Shown here one piece after another: positions 6,454 through 7,224 of a DNA stretch of 7,224 bases. Under the pieces are notes generated by a model. It was not told the DNA's origin. It searched no databases and saw only the letters and a list, made by a program, of their open reading frames with translations. The first letter of the stretch is position 1. Each line of letters starts with the position of its first letter. This stretch comes from Pseudomonadota bacterium (GTDB lineage Bacteria > Pseudomonadota > Gammaproteobacteria > Pseudomonadales > Halieaceae), in the NCBI GenBank assembly GCA_030591305.1, contig JAUVBI010000162.1:1-7224 (forward strand), read 5' to 3'. The position numbers and the translations under genes are program-made.

Positions 6454-7224
6454 ATGGCTGCCGTCATCCTCGGACAAAGCCACTTGAAAAGGTGGCTTTT
6501 TTGTTGGCTGGTCGCCTGTTCGGCGCTGCTCAGTGCCTGCACCGACGCACCCGGCCCCGTCGAATTGTCGGGGCACACCATGGGTACGACCTGGCACGTC
6601 ACCTATTTGCCCACTGCCGAACTCGAACCCTCTAAAGAGGTACAGCAGCAGATAGACCATATTCTGGAAGACGTGAATCTCAGCATGTCTACCTACAGGC
6701 CCGACTCAGAAATTACCCGATTTAATTTGGCAGAGCAGAACCAGTGGCTGCCCGTGTCGGCGGGTTTCCTTCAGGTGTTACAGGCCGCGATGGCAATAGG
6801 CGATGCCAGTGACGGCGCCTATGACGTGACCGTTGGCCCGGTGGTGAATCTCTGGGGTTTTGGCCCCGCTAACCCCATAAGTTCAGTGCCCGACAAAAGT
6901 GAGTTAATGTCAGTACTGCGGCATATCGGCCAGGATAAGCTGCGCGTGGATGAGGAAAAACGGCAGATATTGAAGACCGACGAACTGGCGCTGGATTTTT
7001 CCTCTATAGCCAAGGGCTATGGTGTTGACCGGGTTGCAGACTGGTTGGCCTCTCGTGGCCTGGTGGATTTTCTGGTAGAAGTGGGCGGTGAGATGCGGCT
7101 ACAGGGGCTAAACCCACGGGGAGCGCCCTGGCGTATTGCCATAGAGCAGCCCGATAGCACAATTGGCTCGGTTGCCATGGCCATAAGCCTCACCGGTCAC
7201 GCACTGGCTACCTCGGGTGATTAC
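6454..7224 (+). CDS. apbE: FAD:protein FMN transferase ApbE, lipoprotein (3' end outside window)
   Basis: ApbE transfers FMN from FAD to threonine in S/T-G-A-T motifs, here most likely Thr226 of NqrB and Thr226 of NqrC. The frame is open for 257 codons to the window end, about three quarters of the usual 330-350 aa. A lipoprotein signal peptide (LKRWLFCWLVACSALLSAC) ends in a lipobox with Cys29 as the lipidation site, placing the enzyme on the periplasmic side of the inner membrane. Family motifs are HTMGTTWHVTY (Met43), STYRPDSEITRFN, SDGAYDVTVGPVVNLWGFG, LDFSSIAKGYGVDRVA (Lys187), LVEVGGEM (207-214) and TGHALATSGDY at the edge. ATG 6454 directly follows an in-frame stop (6451-6453), so it is the earliest possible start; AGAAGG at 6436-6441 is a rather distant ribosome site. 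TTG 6484 would give a more typical short signal peptide and is an alternative. An intrinsic terminator lies within the first codons. Confidence 0.95.
   Translation, partial: MAAVILGQSHLKRWLFCWLVACSALLSACTDAPGPVELSGHTMGTTWHVTYLPTAELEPSKEVQQQIDHILEDVNLSMSTYRPDSEITRFNLAEQNQWLPVSAGFLQVLQAAMAIGDASDGAYDVTVGPVVNLWGFGPANPISSVPDKSELMSVLRHIGQDKLRVDEEKRQILKTDELALDFSSIAKGYGVDRVADWLASRGLVDFLVEVGGEMRLQGLNPRGAPWRIAIEQPDSTIGSVAMAISLTGHALATSGDY
6476..6502 (+). terminator. Intrinsic terminator at the nqrF/apbE boundary, inside the apbE signal-peptide codons
   Basis: Bases 6476-6485 (AAAGCCACTT) pair with 6490-6499 (AGGTGGCTTT) in a 10-bp stem with one T-G pair, closed by a GAAA tetraloop (6486-6489). A run of six T (6497-6502) forms the base of the stem and continues past it. 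This is the textbook shape of a Rho-independent terminator on the + strand, placed 51 bases after the nqrF stop. It overlaps the start of apbE, so it probably acts partially, leaving apbE to be reached by read-through. The structure is seen directly; its efficiency is inference. Confidence 0.7.

Noticed and set aside
6441..6635. Alternative + strand frame of 64 codons over the apbE start
   Set aside because: It is out of frame with apbE, which has a lipobox and continuous ApbE motifs; the alternative product has no recognisable features and stops at 6635.
1..7224. Search for mobile elements, CRISPR repeats, tRNA or rRNA genes, defence genes or other accessory cargo
   Set aside because: None seen. 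Coding is almost continuous, all genes are core metabolism on one strand, and base composition looks even throughout, with no sign of insertion or transfer.

Overview
The window is the Na+-translocating NADH:quinone oxidoreductase (Na+-NQR) operon of a gammaproteobacterium, with the end of a glyceraldehyde-3-phosphate dehydrogenase gene upstream and most of the flavin transferase gene apbE downstream. Everything recognisable is on the + strand. The close protein similarity to Vibrio and Pseudomonas Nqr subunits, a base composition that looks like the mid-50s % GC by eye, and a long-form GAPDH beside nqrA (as I recall for Pseudomonas and relatives) suggest a free-living, probably marine or halotolerant gammaproteobacterium. 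Genus cannot be fixed from this sequence alone.

Layout. Positions 1-474 hold the C-terminal third or so of a GAPDH cut by the window edge. Positions 475-603 are a 129-base non-coding gap with a perfect TATAAT -10 box just before nqrA; it is the only obvious promoter seen. Next come nqrA (604-1947), nqrB (1951-3147), nqrC (3137-3910), nqrD (3912-4574), nqrE (4575-5183) and nqrF (5204-6424). They are packed with gaps of 3, -11, 1, 0 and 20 bases, a single transcription unit in appearance. apbE starts at about 6454, 29 bases after nqrF, and runs off the right edge.

How the parts work together. NqrF oxidises NADH through FAD and a 2Fe-2S cluster. Electrons then pass through the iron centre of NqrD/NqrE, the FMNs covalently bound to NqrC and NqrB, and riboflavin, to ubiquinone, and Na+ is exported. 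ApbE attaches the two FMNs to threonines in D-G-x-S/T-G-A-T motifs; one such motif is visible in NqrB and one in NqrC. All six subunits look intact and carry the expected cofactor residues.

The most unusual point is at the nqrF/apbE boundary. A well-formed intrinsic terminator (10-bp stem, GAAA loop, T6) lies inside the sequence encoding the lipoprotein signal peptide of ApbE, so it could set apbE expression by partial read-through. I see no new or foreign system here: the region is otherwise a standard core respiratory operon.
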